Source: Actinomycetota bacterium
GTDB lineage: Bacteria; Actinomycetota; Acidimicrobiia; Acidimicrobiales; Microtrichaceae
Length of the DNA stretch: 31,095 bases
Direction: 5' to 3'
Assembly: GCA_005777415.1 (NCBI GenBank)
Contig: SXMI01000258.1
Span: forward strand, 1 to 31,095
Part shown: in pieces, positions 8,478 to 16,772 of the stretch
Layout of the letters: every line of letters starts with the position of its first letter
Numbering within the stretch: the stretch's first letter is position 1
The notes under the pieces: generated by a model
Seen by the model: only the letters and a program-made list of their open reading frames with translations
Told to the model about the DNA's origin: nothing
Databases searched by the model: none
Made by a program: the position numbers and the translations under genes

Positions 8478-9893
8478 TCAGCCTCCGGTCTCGAGGTCCA
8501 GCTCGTCCTGCAGGCGGGCGTCGAGCGCCTCGAGCTCGGCCTGGAGCTGGTCGTCGGGGACCTCGCCCGCCCGGAACCGCAGGGCGAGCGTGGTGAGCTC
8601 GTCGTAGGCCGCCTCGATCACCACCGAGTTGCCGGGCACGACGGCGTTCGGCGACCGGGCCAGGTCGATGAAGGTCTGGTACTCCGGCACCTTGGTCGCC
8701 TCGATCTGCTCGAAGAGTCCGAGCGCCTCCACGTTGGCCGGGATGTTGCCCTGCACCACCTCGAAGTCCGCGATCTGCTGGGCCGCAGTGGCCATGCAGC
8801 TCGCAGCGATCCACGAGGCCTCCGGGTCACCCGCCGCCGGCTTCGACGGCAGGAAGAAGCTGTTGCCCGACGCGATCAGCGAGAACTCCTCGGCGTCGGC
8901 CACACCCTCCGGTCCCGGCATCGGGACGACCCCCCACTCGGCGGGCTTGCCCTGGCCGAAGCGGCTCGGCCAGGTGGTGAAGTACGAGGCCTCGGTGTAC
9001 AGCGGCACCTGACCCGTGATGAAGAAGTTCTGCGCCGAGTCGTAGGCCCCGAGCGAGGCCGCGAACCGGGCCGCGTCCTCGGGTGGACCGAGCAGGTCGA
9101 GGAACCGCTTCTGCATCCGGAAGGACTCGGCCCAGCCGTCGCCGTCGGAGATCAGGACCTCCTTCCCGTCGTCGCTGAAGAGCTTCCCGCCGAAGAGAAT
9201 CCCGATGGGGATCACCGACGAGCCGTCGCCGACGTCGGGCACCCAGCCGATCCGCTCGAGGGAGCCGTCCGGGCCCCGACGGATCAGCTGCTGGGCCGCG
9301 GCCTCGATCTCTGCGAACGACGTGGGCGGCTCCAGGCCCGCCTCGGCCAGGACGTCGCCGTTGTAGAACAACGCCGCGGTGTCGAGCGACAGCGGCAGGC
9401 CCCACTTCTTCCCGTCGAAGCTCACGAGCTTCTGGGCGCCGGGGGTGAACTGGTTCCAGTCGAAGCCCTCGCGGGTCGCGAAGTCATCGAGCGGGAGCAC
9501 CGCACCCGAGGCCTGCAGCTTCGCGAGGCCCCCGGCGAAGTCGGCCTGGATCAGGTCGGGCAGGGTGCCGGCCTCGGCGGCCGCAGTGACGGCGTTGGTC
9601 ATGTCGTCCTTGGCCACGTAGTTGATCGTGAGCCACGGGTTGTCGGTCTGGCAGCGCTCGAGGATCGGCCTGAACGCGTCGATCGACACCTGGTCGGTGA
9701 AGCTCGACCAGAACTCCAGGGTGACCGGGGCCCGGTTCTCGGGCGGCGTCGTCGTCGGCGACACCGTGGTGGGTGCGGGATCGGCCGACTCGCCACCACC
9801 GCAGGCGGCCGCGACGAGCGAGATCGCAGCGACGAGCAGGACTGCCGGTCGACCGCCGCGGCGACGTCGGGTGGAGGTTGGGTGGTGACTCAT
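8478..9893 (-). CDS. Sugar ABC transporter substrate-binding lipoprotein
   Basis: This 471-residue protein starts with a basic n-region and a hydrophobic stretch ending in LVAAAC, a lipobox with Cys31 as the likely lipidated residue. A Thr/Pro-rich linker follows. The mature part has the family 1 (MalE/UgpB type) pattern: VTLEFWSSFTDQ, then LPDLIQADFAG, and a GKKWGLPLSLDTAALFYNGDVL region in which the ligand-facing loop and hinge are typical. The protein should capture an oligosaccharide outside the membrane and deliver it to the two permeases encoded next. The ATG start overlaps the aminotransferase stop (ATGA). Confidence 0.94.
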   Translation of the reverse strand: MSHHPTSTRRRRGGRPAVLLVAAISLVAAACGGGESADPAPTTVSPTTTPPENRAPVTLEFWSSFTDQVSIDAFRPILERCQTDNPWLTINYVAKDDMTNAVTAAAEAGTLPDLIQADFAGGLAKLQASGAVLPLDDFATREGFDWNQFTPGAQKLVSFDGKKWGLPLSLDTAALFYNGDVLAEAGLEPPTSFAEIEAAAQQLIRRGPDGSLERIGWVPDVGDGSSVIPIGILFGGKLFSDDGKEVLISDGDGWAESFRMQKRFLDLLGPPEDAARFAASLGAYDSAQNFFITGQVPLYTEASYFTTWPSRFGQGKPAEWGVVPMPGPEGVADAEEFSLIASGNSFFLPSKPAAGDPEASWIAASCMATAAQQIADFEVVQGNIPANVEALGLFEQIEATKVPEYQTFIDLARSPNAVVPGNSVVIEAAYDELTTLALRFRAGEVPDDQLQAELEALDARLQDELDLETGG

Positions 9894-11146
9894 GTGGTGC
9901 TCCCCTTGTCCGAGACGATCTCTGCTGCGTGCTGCTGGATCCGGGACACGGCCCGAGCCACGTCGAGCACGTCCTCGACGTCGGCGAGCAGCAGTCGATG
10001 CTGGAGCCAGACGGTCGAGGCGGCGGCGTGCTCGGCGACCGGCAGGCGGACCGACGAGTAGTCGATCGCCGGGGCCGAATCGCGCAGGCGCGGTCCGAAG
10101 TTCCCGGTCCGGAAGATGGCGAGCTCGTTGAGGCTCGGGTAGGACACGCCCATGGGGATGCCCTCGGCGCCGAGGGCCGCCTCGAACTGCCGGAGCGGGA
10201 GCCCGGCGAAGGCCTCGGTGTCGTAGTGGAACACGTAGCAGTAGTTCCCCTGGGAGTCCATGCGCTCGTCCCGGCGCTGCGGGCGCACACCCTCGATCTC
10301 CTCGAGCGCGGCACCGAGCGCCACCGCGGCGGTGTTCCGGCGTTCGTTCTGCTCGGGGAACCGCTCGAGCTGGGCGGTGAGCACCGCCCCCTGCCACTCG
10401 GTCATCCGGAGGTTCGAGCCGTAGTTCGGGTGGTGGTAGAACCACTCGCCCGCCTGCCGGCCGCAGTCGGCATAGGACCAGGCCCGGTCGCGGAGCTCGT
10501 CGTCGTTGCAGATCAGGACGCCGCCCTCGCCGGCGGTCATGAGCTTCGACCGCTGCATGGAGAAGCTCCCGAAGTCCCCCCAGGATCCGACGCCCCGCCC
10601 CCGCCAGAAGGTGCCGTGCGCGTGGGCGCAGTCCTCGATGAGTCGCAGGTCGTACCGGTCGCACAGGTCCGTGAGCGCGTCCAGGTCGGCGGCGGCACCG
10701 GCCACGTGGACGGCGATCACGGCCTTGGTGGCCGGCGTGATGGCGGCCTCGACGGCGGCCGGGTCGATGCAGAGCGTCTCCGGGTCGATGTCGACGAGCA
10801 CCGGAGTGGCGTTGACGGCGAGGACCGCAGATGCCGAGGCGATGAAGGTGATCCCCGGGACGACGACCTCGTCACCCTCGCCGACGTCGCACGCGGCGAG
10901 GGCGGCCTCCAGCGTGTGGGTCCCGTTGGTGAGCGCGAGACCGTGCCGGGCCGAGTGGTAGGTGGCGAAGGCGGCGGCGAAGGACGCCGCCTGCTGACCG
11001 TCCCCCTGCCACCAGCCACCGGCGTCGAGGGTGTCGACCAGCAGGTCCCGCTCGCGGTCGTCCCAGACCGGCCAGGCCGGGTAGTCCGACGTCCGGACGG
11101 GCGCGCCACCGAGGATCGCCGGTCGCTCCCCGGTCAGGGTGCTCAT
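9890..11146 (-). CDS. DegT/DnrJ/EryC1/StrS family PLP-dependent aminotransferase
   Basis: This 418-residue protein has the full length of sugar and cyclitol aminotransferases. The PLP lysine is Lys201 in SMQRSKLMTAGEGG, preceded by the ring-nitrogen-binding Asp172 in EDCAHAHG, and by GITFIASASAV (98-108) and the TNGTHTLEAAL stretch that grips the phosphate. The family normally transfers an amino group from glutamate or glutamine to a keto sugar or keto-inositol. Here it sits between a regulator and an ABC sugar importer, a catabolic setting in which it could work in reverse to deaminate an amino sugar. ATG start overlaps the ROK stop, and its own stop overlaps the binding-protein start (both ATGA). 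Family is certain; direction and substrate are inference. Confidence 0.93.
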   Translation of the reverse strand: MSTLTGERPAILGGAPVRTSDYPAWPVWDDRERDLLVDTLDAGGWWQGDGQQAASFAAAFATYHSARHGLALTNGTHTLEAALAACDVGEGDEVVVPGITFIASASAVLAVNATPVLVDIDPETLCIDPAAVEAAITPATKAVIAVHVAGAAADLDALTDLCDRYDLRLIEDCAHAHGTFWRGRGVGSWGDFGSFSMQRSKLMTAGEGGVLICNDDELRDRAWSYADCGRQAGEWFYHHPNYGSNLRMTEWQGAVLTAQLERFPEQNERRNTAAVALGAALEEIEGVRPQRRDERMDSQGNYCYVFHYDTEAFAGLPLRQFEAALGAEGIPMGVSYPSLNELAIFRTGNFGPRLRDSAPAIDYSSVRLPVAEHAAASTVWLQHRLLLADVEDVLDVARAVSRIQQHAAEIVSDKGSTT

Positions 11147-12444
11147 GAACGTCCTCCTGAGGTGTCGCGCTCATCGGCGCCGTTGCGCTCATCGACGCCG
11201 TTGCGCTCGAGGATCCGGTTGGCGAAGGCGGCGTCGGCGGCCAGTCGCACCGCCACCGCCGCGGCGCCCGAGAGCACCGAGCGCGCACCCAGCTTGGACG
11301 ACACCAGACCGGGGGGCGCTCCGATCCACTCGCCCAGCCGCTCCTCCACCACCGGCCGCAGGGCGTCGTGCGCCCCGAGCGGTCCGGCCAGCACCACCAG
11401 GGCGGGGTCGACGAGCGCCACCAGCGTCGCCACGTACCAGGCCGTCCAGGTGCCGACCTCGTCCAGCACCGCCGCGGCCACCTCGTCGCCCAGGACGACT
11501 GCGTCGAGCACCTCCTCGGCGCGCCTCCACCCGGCTGCCCCGCCGGTGAGCCGGCGGGCGAGCGCCAGGGCGCCGTCGTTGGTCAGGCCCAGTTCGGTGA
11601 ACTCGTTCGGCCCGCTCCCGGAGGACCGCATCGCCCGGGCGAAGGGCACGTCGAAGATCTCACCCGCTCCCCCGGCGTGGCCGACGACGAGCTCGCCACG
11701 GAGCACGAGGGCGGCCCCGAGGCCGGACCCGATCCAGAGCACGGCGAAGTCCTCGACGTCCCGACCATGTCCCTCGGCCTGCTCGCCGAGCGCCACCAGG
11801 TCGACGTCGTTGTGCACCGCCGGGACCCGGCCGGTCCGCTCGGCGACGAGCTCGCCGAGCGCCGCACCCTCGAGTGCCGGGATGGTCCCGACCCGGGTCA
11901 GGACACCGGAGCGGGGGTCGCGCACGCCGGGCGTGCCGATCACCAGAGCGTCGAACGGCCGTCCCGTGGCCCGCTCCAGTTCGGACACGGCCCGACCGAC
12001 GGTGTCGACCACGGCTGCGGCGGTGGCGGGCGGCGAGTCCCAGGTCGCCACGTACTCGTGGAGTGTCGTGCCGTCCAGGTCGACCACGACGGCCCGGACG
12101 CCGCTCACGGCGATCTCGACGGCACCCCCGAGCGCGGCGTCGGCGATCGGCTCGAACAGGATGCCCGCCCGGCCGCGTCGGCCGCTCTCGGCGCCCACCG
12201 GTCCCACCAGTCCGCTCGCCTCGAGCGTCCGGAGCGCGAGCGAGACGGTCGGCTTGGACAGGCCCGTCCGCCTTGCGACCTCGGCCCGGCTCACGCTGCG
12301 GAGCCGCCGGATGACCTCGAGCACGGTCCGCTCGTTCAGTTCCCGCAGCAGGGCCGGCTTGGCTGGACCGATCGGTCCGACGGCGAGACGGGTCCCCTGC
12401 GACTCCTCGGCCAGAACGGGCAGGTTCCCGACAGGGTTGTCCAC
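11143..12444 (-). CDS. ROK family transcriptional regulator
   Basis: This 433-residue protein has an N-terminal winged helix-turn-helix (about 37-82, with SRAEVARRTGLSKPTVSLAL as the DNA-contacting part) joined to a ROK sugar-binding domain. The ROK domain keeps the Asp pair motif HNDVDLVALGE but has EIAVSGVR where kinases have a DxGGT phosphate loop. It also lacks the CxCGxxGC zinc cluster after GHAGGAGE. It is therefore more likely a sugar-responsive repressor than a glucokinase. The GTG at 12444 is the first plausible start; no other start codon lies in frame between it and the promoter. The gene leads the operon and ends in an ATGA overlap with the aminotransferase, so it probably autoregulates the whole unit through the inverted repeat just upstream. 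Confidence 0.92.
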   Translation of the reverse strand: MDNPVGNLPVLAEESQGTRLAVGPIGPAKPALLRELNERTVLEVIRRLRSVSRAEVARRTGLSKPTVSLALRTLEASGLVGPVGAESGRRGRAGILFEPIADAALGGAVEIAVSGVRAVVVDLDGTTLHEYVATWDSPPATAAAVVDTVGRAVSELERATGRPFDALVIGTPGVRDPRSGVLTRVGTIPALEGAALGELVAERTGRVPAVHNDVDLVALGEQAEGHGRDVEDFAVLWIGSGLGAALVLRGELVVGHAGGAGEIFDVPFARAMRSSGSGPNEFTELGLTNDGALALARRLTGGAAGWRRAEEVLDAVVLGDEVAAAVLDEVGTWTAWYVATLVALVDPALVVLAGPLGAHDALRPVVEERLGEWIGAPPGLVSSKLGARSVLSGAAAVAVRLAADAAFANRILERNGVDERNGADERDTSGGRS

Positions 12445-12456
12445 CCGGCGGAGTCT

Positions 12457-12462
12457 AGAGTA
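12457..12462 (-). promoter_or_regulatory. Candidate -10 box of the sugar operon
   Basis: Read on the minus strand this is TACTCT, about 12 bases before the GTG of the ROK gene, so the mRNA would have a very short leader or none. No good -35 box is seen upstream. The same hexamer is used in the promoter proposed at 21494-21499. Confidence 0.45.
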
Positions 12463-12474
12463 AACGTTGCTTAC
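12460..12474. promoter_or_regulatory. Candidate ROK operator (GTAA-n7-TTAC)
   Basis: The plus-strand sequence gtaaacgttgcttac is an imperfect inverted repeat with GTAA/TTAC arms and an AACGTT core shifted from the centre. It overlaps the proposed -10 box of the ROK-led operon and lies in the 87-base gap between the two divergent operons. It is AT-rich in an otherwise GC-rich background. A repressor bound here would block the leftward promoter and could also affect the rightward one. Confidence 0.5.
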
Positions 12475-12531
12475 ACGCACGGCCCGGAGTTCGTCCCGGG
12501 CCCGGTAGTCAGGGACGGAACAGGGGGGAAC

Positions 12532-13743
12532 GTGGGAACTCCGGACGACACGGCAACCGCCACGGCGGGGGGCGGATTGAGGGCCGGGGCCGACGCCCGA
12601 CCCATCACGCCCGACCTCTCGACCGACACGGTCTACCTGGCCGGGTTCGAGCCGAACCGACCGGCGGAGTCCGTGCACGACGACCTGATGGTCCGGACCT
12701 TCGCGGTCGCCGCCGGCGACGAGGCCCCGATCGTGTTCACGGTGTGCGACCTGGTCGGGCTCACCCGCACCCACGACGACACGGGGTCGCGTGTCGTCGC
12801 GTGCACCCACACCCACCACGGACCGGACGGACTGGGCTTCTGGGGCCAGCCCTTCGAGGGGGTCAGCGGGATCGACGCCCGGTACCTGGAGCGGGTCCGG
12901 GCGACGATCGCCGACTCCCAGGCCGCCGCCGTCGCCGCCCTGGAACCCGCCGGTGTGGTCGCAGGCTCCGTCCCCGTTCCCGAGTTGGTGCAGAACCACC
13001 GCAACCCCGAGATCCTCGACGACGAGCTCTCGGTGGTCCGTCTGGTTCGCCCGGATGGCACCGTGATCGCCACGTTCGTCGACTACGCGTGCCACCCCGA
13101 GGTCGTCGAGGCCGAGGGCACCGCCGTCACCGCCGACTTCCCCGGCCACCTCTGTCGGCGGATCGAGGCAGCCGTCGGTGGGATCGCCGTGTTCGCCGCG
13201 GGTGCCCTCGGTGGGATGCAGTCGCCGCGGACCGAGGTCCGGACCCACGCCGAGGCGGAGCGCTTCGGCGAGGTCCTCGCCGAAGCCGTGGAACGCGCCG
13301 TGACCACCGACACGGCGGCCGACGCGACCGGGGCCCGGGTCGCCTTCGCCCGCGAGCAGATCGCCTTCGCGCTGCAGAATCCGGTCTACGAACTCGGCAT
13401 GGAGCTCGGTCTGGTCCCGGCCGCCGAACGACGCGGCGACGATGTCGTCACCGAGGTCTCCTACGCCCGGATCGGACCGGCCGGCATCGCCTGCGTCCCG
13501 GGCGAGTTGTTCCCCGAGCTGGGACTGCAGCTCAAGCAGTCGATGCGGGCCACGGGCGTCCGGGTCCCGATCGTGGTCGGCCTCGCCGACGACGAGATCG
13601 GCTACCTGATCCCGGAGGCGGACTTCGTGGCGCCCGAGGACTACCTGGATCCGGGATCGAGCTACGAGGAGTCCTTCTCGGCCGGACCGCAGGCCGCGAC
13701 CCGGGTGGTCGAGGCCCTCGACGGGCTCATCGCCACCACGTGA
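12532..13743 (+). CDS. Neutral/alkaline ceramidase N-terminal-domain-like hydrolase
   Basis: This 403-residue protein resembles the N-terminal catalytic domain of neutral ceramidases and the many short bacterial relatives of unknown substrate. Features are the GADARPITPDLS start (about 19-30; the usual pattern is AGxAKxDITP), CTHTHHGPDG (91-100) matching the zinc-binding THTHSGP motif, and YACHPEVVEAEGTAVTADFPG (185-205), where His188 matches a second metal ligand. True ceramidases are about 650-700 residues, so the C-terminal domain is absent. There is no signal peptide, pointing to a cytoplasmic amide hydrolase. The GTG start has a strong purine-rich ribosome site (GGGGGG, 12523-12528) 3 bases before it. 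It heads the rightward arm and its stop overlaps the next start (GTGA). Long upstream in-frame extension is antisense to ROK and rejected. Confidence 0.75.
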   Translation: MGTPDDTATATAGGGLRAGADARPITPDLSTDTVYLAGFEPNRPAESVHDDLMVRTFAVAAGDEAPIVFTVCDLVGLTRTHDDTGSRVVACTHTHHGPDGLGFWGQPFEGVSGIDARYLERVRATIADSQAAAVAALEPAGVVAGSVPVPELVQNHRNPEILDDELSVVRLVRPDGTVIATFVDYACHPEVVEAEGTAVTADFPGHLCRRIEAAVGGIAVFAAGALGGMQSPRTEVRTHAEAERFGEVLAEAVERAVTTDTAADATGARVAFAREQIAFALQNPVYELGMELGLVPAAERRGDDVVTEVSYARIGPAGIACVPGELFPELGLQLKQSMRATGVRVPIVVGLADDEIGYLIPEADFVAPEDYLDPGSSYEESFSAGPQAATRVVEALDGLIATT

Positions 13744-14597
13744 GCCGCCCTGTCGTCCTCGACGGGGTGGAACCCGGGAACTCCCGCGTCGTGCTCGTCG
13801 TCACGGCGCATGCCGACGATGCTGCGCTGTTCATCGGCGGCACGGTCGCGGCCTGGAGCGCGGCGGGCTGGCGGGTGGTGCTGGCCCGGGTGACCGACGA
13901 CCGCTGGGACTCGGTCGGACTCGACGAGGCGACGACCATCGAACGATCGGCCCGCGAGCTCCGCTCCGCCGCCGCCGCACTCGGCGTCGCCGAGGTCGTC
14001 GACCTCGGGTGGCCGACCGACACGCTCGGCGACGCGAGCGAGGTGGCGCTGCGCGAGCAGGTGATCCGGCTGGTGCGCACCCACCGTCCCCACACGATCG
14101 TCGCCCACGACCCGCACTCGGGGACGGGCGAGGACAACCTCGACCACCTGGTGGTCGGCGCCGCGGTCGCCGAATCGGTGTGGTGCGCCCAGTTCGACCT
14201 GCACCACCCCGAGCACCTGGCCGAGGGTCTGGAGGTCCACGGGGTGTTCGAGCAGTGGTACTTCGGCCGACCACCCGGTGAGGTCACCCACGTGGTCGAC
14301 ACCGCGTCGACGCTGGATGCGATGGTGGCGGCCGCAGCGGCGCACCGGACCCCGCTGCGCAACCTGGTCAACCAGTGGCGGCTGCAGGCGCGAACCGGCG
14401 GCTGGAGGATCCCCCTGCTCGACGACGTCGCGGCCACCGATGTCGACGACGACCTGATCCGGGTCGTCGACCCGCTGCTCCGCTCCCGGGCTGCGGCCAT
14501 CGGCGCCCCGTACGGGCTCGACGCCGCCGAGGAGTTCCGGGTCGTGACCTTCGGAGGGATGACGGAACTGTTGGAGGTGTTCGGTGAACGGATCTGA
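13740..14597 (+). CDS. PIG-L family (GlcNAc/LmbE-like) deacetylase
   Basis: PIG-L enzymes are zinc hydrolases that remove acetyl or other acyl groups from N-acylated sugars and related amides. The 285-residue protein has TAHADDAALFIGG (22-34), in which His24 and Asp27 are the zinc ligands and Asp26 the catalytic base. The usual proline and glutamate of AHPDDE are both alanine here. A later DNLDHLVVG (131-139) supplies the third ligand His135. The fold and spacing are otherwise as expected. The GTG start lies in a 4-base GTGA overlap with the preceding hydrolase gene; an ATG-type start is not available in frame nearby. Co-translation with a ceramidase-like hydrolase suggests both act on acylated amines in the same pathway. 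Confidence 0.85.
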   Translation: MSRPVVLDGVEPGNSRVVLVVTAHADDAALFIGGTVAAWSAAGWRVVLARVTDDRWDSVGLDEATTIERSARELRSAAAALGVAEVVDLGWPTDTLGDASEVALREQVIRLVRTHRPHTIVAHDPHSGTGEDNLDHLVVGAAVAESVWCAQFDLHHPEHLAEGLEVHGVFEQWYFGRPPGEVTHVVDTASTLDAMVAAAAAHRTPLRNLVNQWRLQARTGGWRIPLLDDVAATDVDDDLIRVVDPLLRSRAAAIGAPYGLDAAEEFRVVTFGGMTELLEVFGERI

Positions 14598-16758
14598 CAA
14601 CGCACGTGACCATCGGCCGGGGCACCTCCGGCGCGCCGCCCTGGTGGCGTTCGCCGTGACCGCAGTCCTCGCCGCGTCGTGCAGCGGGGGCGACGACCCC
14701 GGGACCGCGACCGAGGCGACCGCTCCCCCGCCGCCGACCGCCACGCCCATCTCGACCACCGACCAGGGCGCGCTCGACGCCGTGCTCGACGCCGGCGCCG
14801 CCGGCTGCGACGAGCTCGACGCGGCCCGGTGCCTCCTCCCGGTCCCCAGCTACCGGTTCACCACCCCCGATCCGTCCACGCCGACCGGCGTGCGCGTCGA
14901 GATCCCCGCGGGACAGCTCGTCAGCACCACGGGCACCCCGCTCGACCCGGAGCCGTGGCGGTCGCTCGACGGGTTCAGCCCCGGCACACCCATGCTCACG
15001 CTGCTCGGCGACGTCGACCTGGCCGCGAGCGGCGCCCCGCCGATCGGCGACATCGGCCGGTCGCTCGCGCCCGAGTCGGCGACAGTCGTCGTGGACCTGA
15101 CCACGGGTGATCGCCTGGCCCACTGGGCCGAGCTCGATGCCCGCGCCCCCGCGGGGCAGCAGGTGCTGATCATCCGGGCGGCGGCGCCGCTCCCCGAGGG
15201 CCACCGGATCGGCGTCGGCGTGCGGGGCCTCGTCGATGCCGCCGGTCAGCCGGTGGAGCCGACCGTTGCGTTCCGCGCCTACCGCGACGCGCTCACCACC
15301 ACCACCACCACCGTCGAGGACCGTCGCCCGCAGATGGAGGAGCTGTTCGCCGGGCTCTCGCTCGCCGGGGTCGACCGGGCCGGCCTGCAACAGGCCTGGA
15401 GCTTCCCCGTGGCCAGCGCCGAGGCGCTCGCGGGCCGGATGCTGCACATCCGCGACGACGCATTCGGCCGGCTCGGCGACCGGTCCCCGGCCTTCCGGAT
15501 CGAGTCGGTCTCGGAGTCGCTCCTGCCGCCCGGGATCGGACGCCGGATCCAGGGCACCTACGACGTCCCGCTCTACCTCACCGGCGACGGCGCAACGGGG
15601 AGCACGTTCGCGCTCGGCCCCGACGGACTCCCGGCCACGACGGGCGCCACCTATCCGGCGCGCTTCACCTGCCAGGTCCCTGCGCAGGCGCTGACCGGGG
15701 CCGATCCTGCGACACCGGTCGTCTACGGACACGGGCTCCTCGGTTCGCTGAACGAGGCCAACGGCTCGTGGGTCGGGAAGATCTCGGCGGTGAACAACGC
15801 GATGTACTGCGCGACCGACTGGATCGGCATGAGCACCGCCGACTTCCCCACCGCCATCGAGATCCTGCGCGACATCTCGAAGTTCCCCAAGCTCGCCGAC
15901 CGGGTCCAGCAGGGCATCCTGAACACGCTGTTCCTGGCCCGGCTGCTCGTCCGACCCGACGGGTTCGCCGCCGACCCGGCGTTCCAGACGGCCGACGGCA
16001 CGCCCGTGTTCCGGACCGGCGAGGTGTACTATGACGGCAACAGCCAGGGCGGCATCATCGGCGCAGCGGCCACGGCGGTGGCCCAGGACTGGACCAAGGC
16101 GGTCCTGGGCGTGCCCGGGATGAACTACTCGCTGCTGTTGAACCGCAGCACCGACTTCGACCTGTACTTCACGTTCCTGCGCGAGGCCTACCCCGATCCG
16201 GTCGACCAGCAGGTCATCTTCGGAGTGCTCCAGATGCTCTGGGACCGGGCCGAGGGCAGCGGGTACGCCCAGCACACCACGACCAACCCCTACCCGAACA
16301 CGCCGGAGAAGCAGGTGCTCCTGCACGTGGCGTTCGGCGACTTCCAGGTACCGCAGGTGTCCGCCGAGATCCAGGCCCGCGCGTACGGCGCGGGGGTCCG
16401 GTCTCCCGCCCTGGCCCCGGGACGGCACCCCGACACGGCGCCGTTCTTCGGCCTGGGAGAGGCAGGGCCGTTCCCGACGAGCGAGTCGGTGCTCGTCTAC
16501 TGGGACTCCGGAACGATCCCGCCGCCCGAGTCCAACACCACGATCGAGGACTCAGCCGCCTACGCCGCGGCGTGCGACCCGGTGCCCGAGGCACTGCGGG
16601 GTGACGACGTGGTCTGCGGCGACAGCCACGAGGACCCCCGGCGTTCACCCGAGTCGATGCGCCAGAAGCTGCTGTTCTTCCGTCCGGACGGCCGGATCGA
16701 GGACACCTGCGGTACCGGTCCCTGCCGGGCCGCCAAGGCGTTCACCTACGGGTTCTGA
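14584..16758 (+). CDS. Alpha/beta-hydrolase-like lipoprotein
   Basis: This 724-residue secreted protein begins with a basic stretch, a hydrophobic segment and LAASC (Cys33), a probable lipoprotein signal. An N-terminal beta-rich part (about 60-235) ends in a run of six threonines (238-243). The second half has the marks of a serine hydrolase: an oxyanion-type VVYGHGLLGS (379-388) and a nucleophile elbow GNSQGG with Ser487, plus candidate acid and base residues in the VAFGDFQVP and GRHPDTAPF regions. Substrate is unknown; lipase or esterase action on lipid-linked or acylated material is possible. The GTG start is backed by a GGAGGT ribosome site at 14574-14579, and the gene overlaps the deacetylase by 14 bases. 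Confidence 0.8.
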   Translation: MNGSDNARDHRPGHLRRAALVAFAVTAVLAASCSGGDDPGTATEATAPPPPTATPISTTDQGALDAVLDAGAAGCDELDAARCLLPVPSYRFTTPDPSTPTGVRVEIPAGQLVSTTGTPLDPEPWRSLDGFSPGTPMLTLLGDVDLAASGAPPIGDIGRSLAPESATVVVDLTTGDRLAHWAELDARAPAGQQVLIIRAAAPLPEGHRIGVGVRGLVDAAGQPVEPTVAFRAYRDALTTTTTTVEDRRPQMEELFAGLSLAGVDRAGLQQAWSFPVASAEALAGRMLHIRDDAFGRLGDRSPAFRIESVSESLLPPGIGRRIQGTYDVPLYLTGDGATGSTFALGPDGLPATTGATYPARFTCQVPAQALTGADPATPVVYGHGLLGSLNEANGSWVGKISAVNNAMYCATDWIGMSTADFPTAIEILRDISKFPKLADRVQQGILNTLFLARLLVRPDGFAADPAFQTADGTPVFRTGEVYYDGNSQGGIIGAAATAVAQDWTKAVLGVPGMNYSLLLNRSTDFDLYFTFLREAYPDPVDQQVIFGVLQMLWDRAEGSGYAQHTTTNPYPNTPEKQVLLHVAFGDFQVPQVSAEIQARAYGAGVRSPALAPGRHPDTAPFFGLGEAGPFPTSESVLVYWDSGTIPPPESNTTIEDSAAYAAACDPVPEALRGDDVVCGDSHEDPRRSPESMRQKLLFFRPDGRIEDTCGTGPCRAAKAFTYGF

Positions 16759-16772
16759 GCACGCAACCGGAG

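Noticed and set aside
7485..10061. 858-codon plus-strand open frame opposite the ABC transporter genes
   Set aside because: It is a low-complexity antisense shadow; transporter genes with clear motifs occupy the other strand.
11143..12444. ROK protein as glucokinase supplying phosphate for GH4 and NagB substrates
   Set aside because: It has a DNA-binding domain and lacks the kinase phosphate loop and zinc cluster.
11143..13248. A longer ROK protein starting upstream on the minus strand
   Set aside because: The extension is antisense to the ceramidase-like gene and crosses the shared promoter region.
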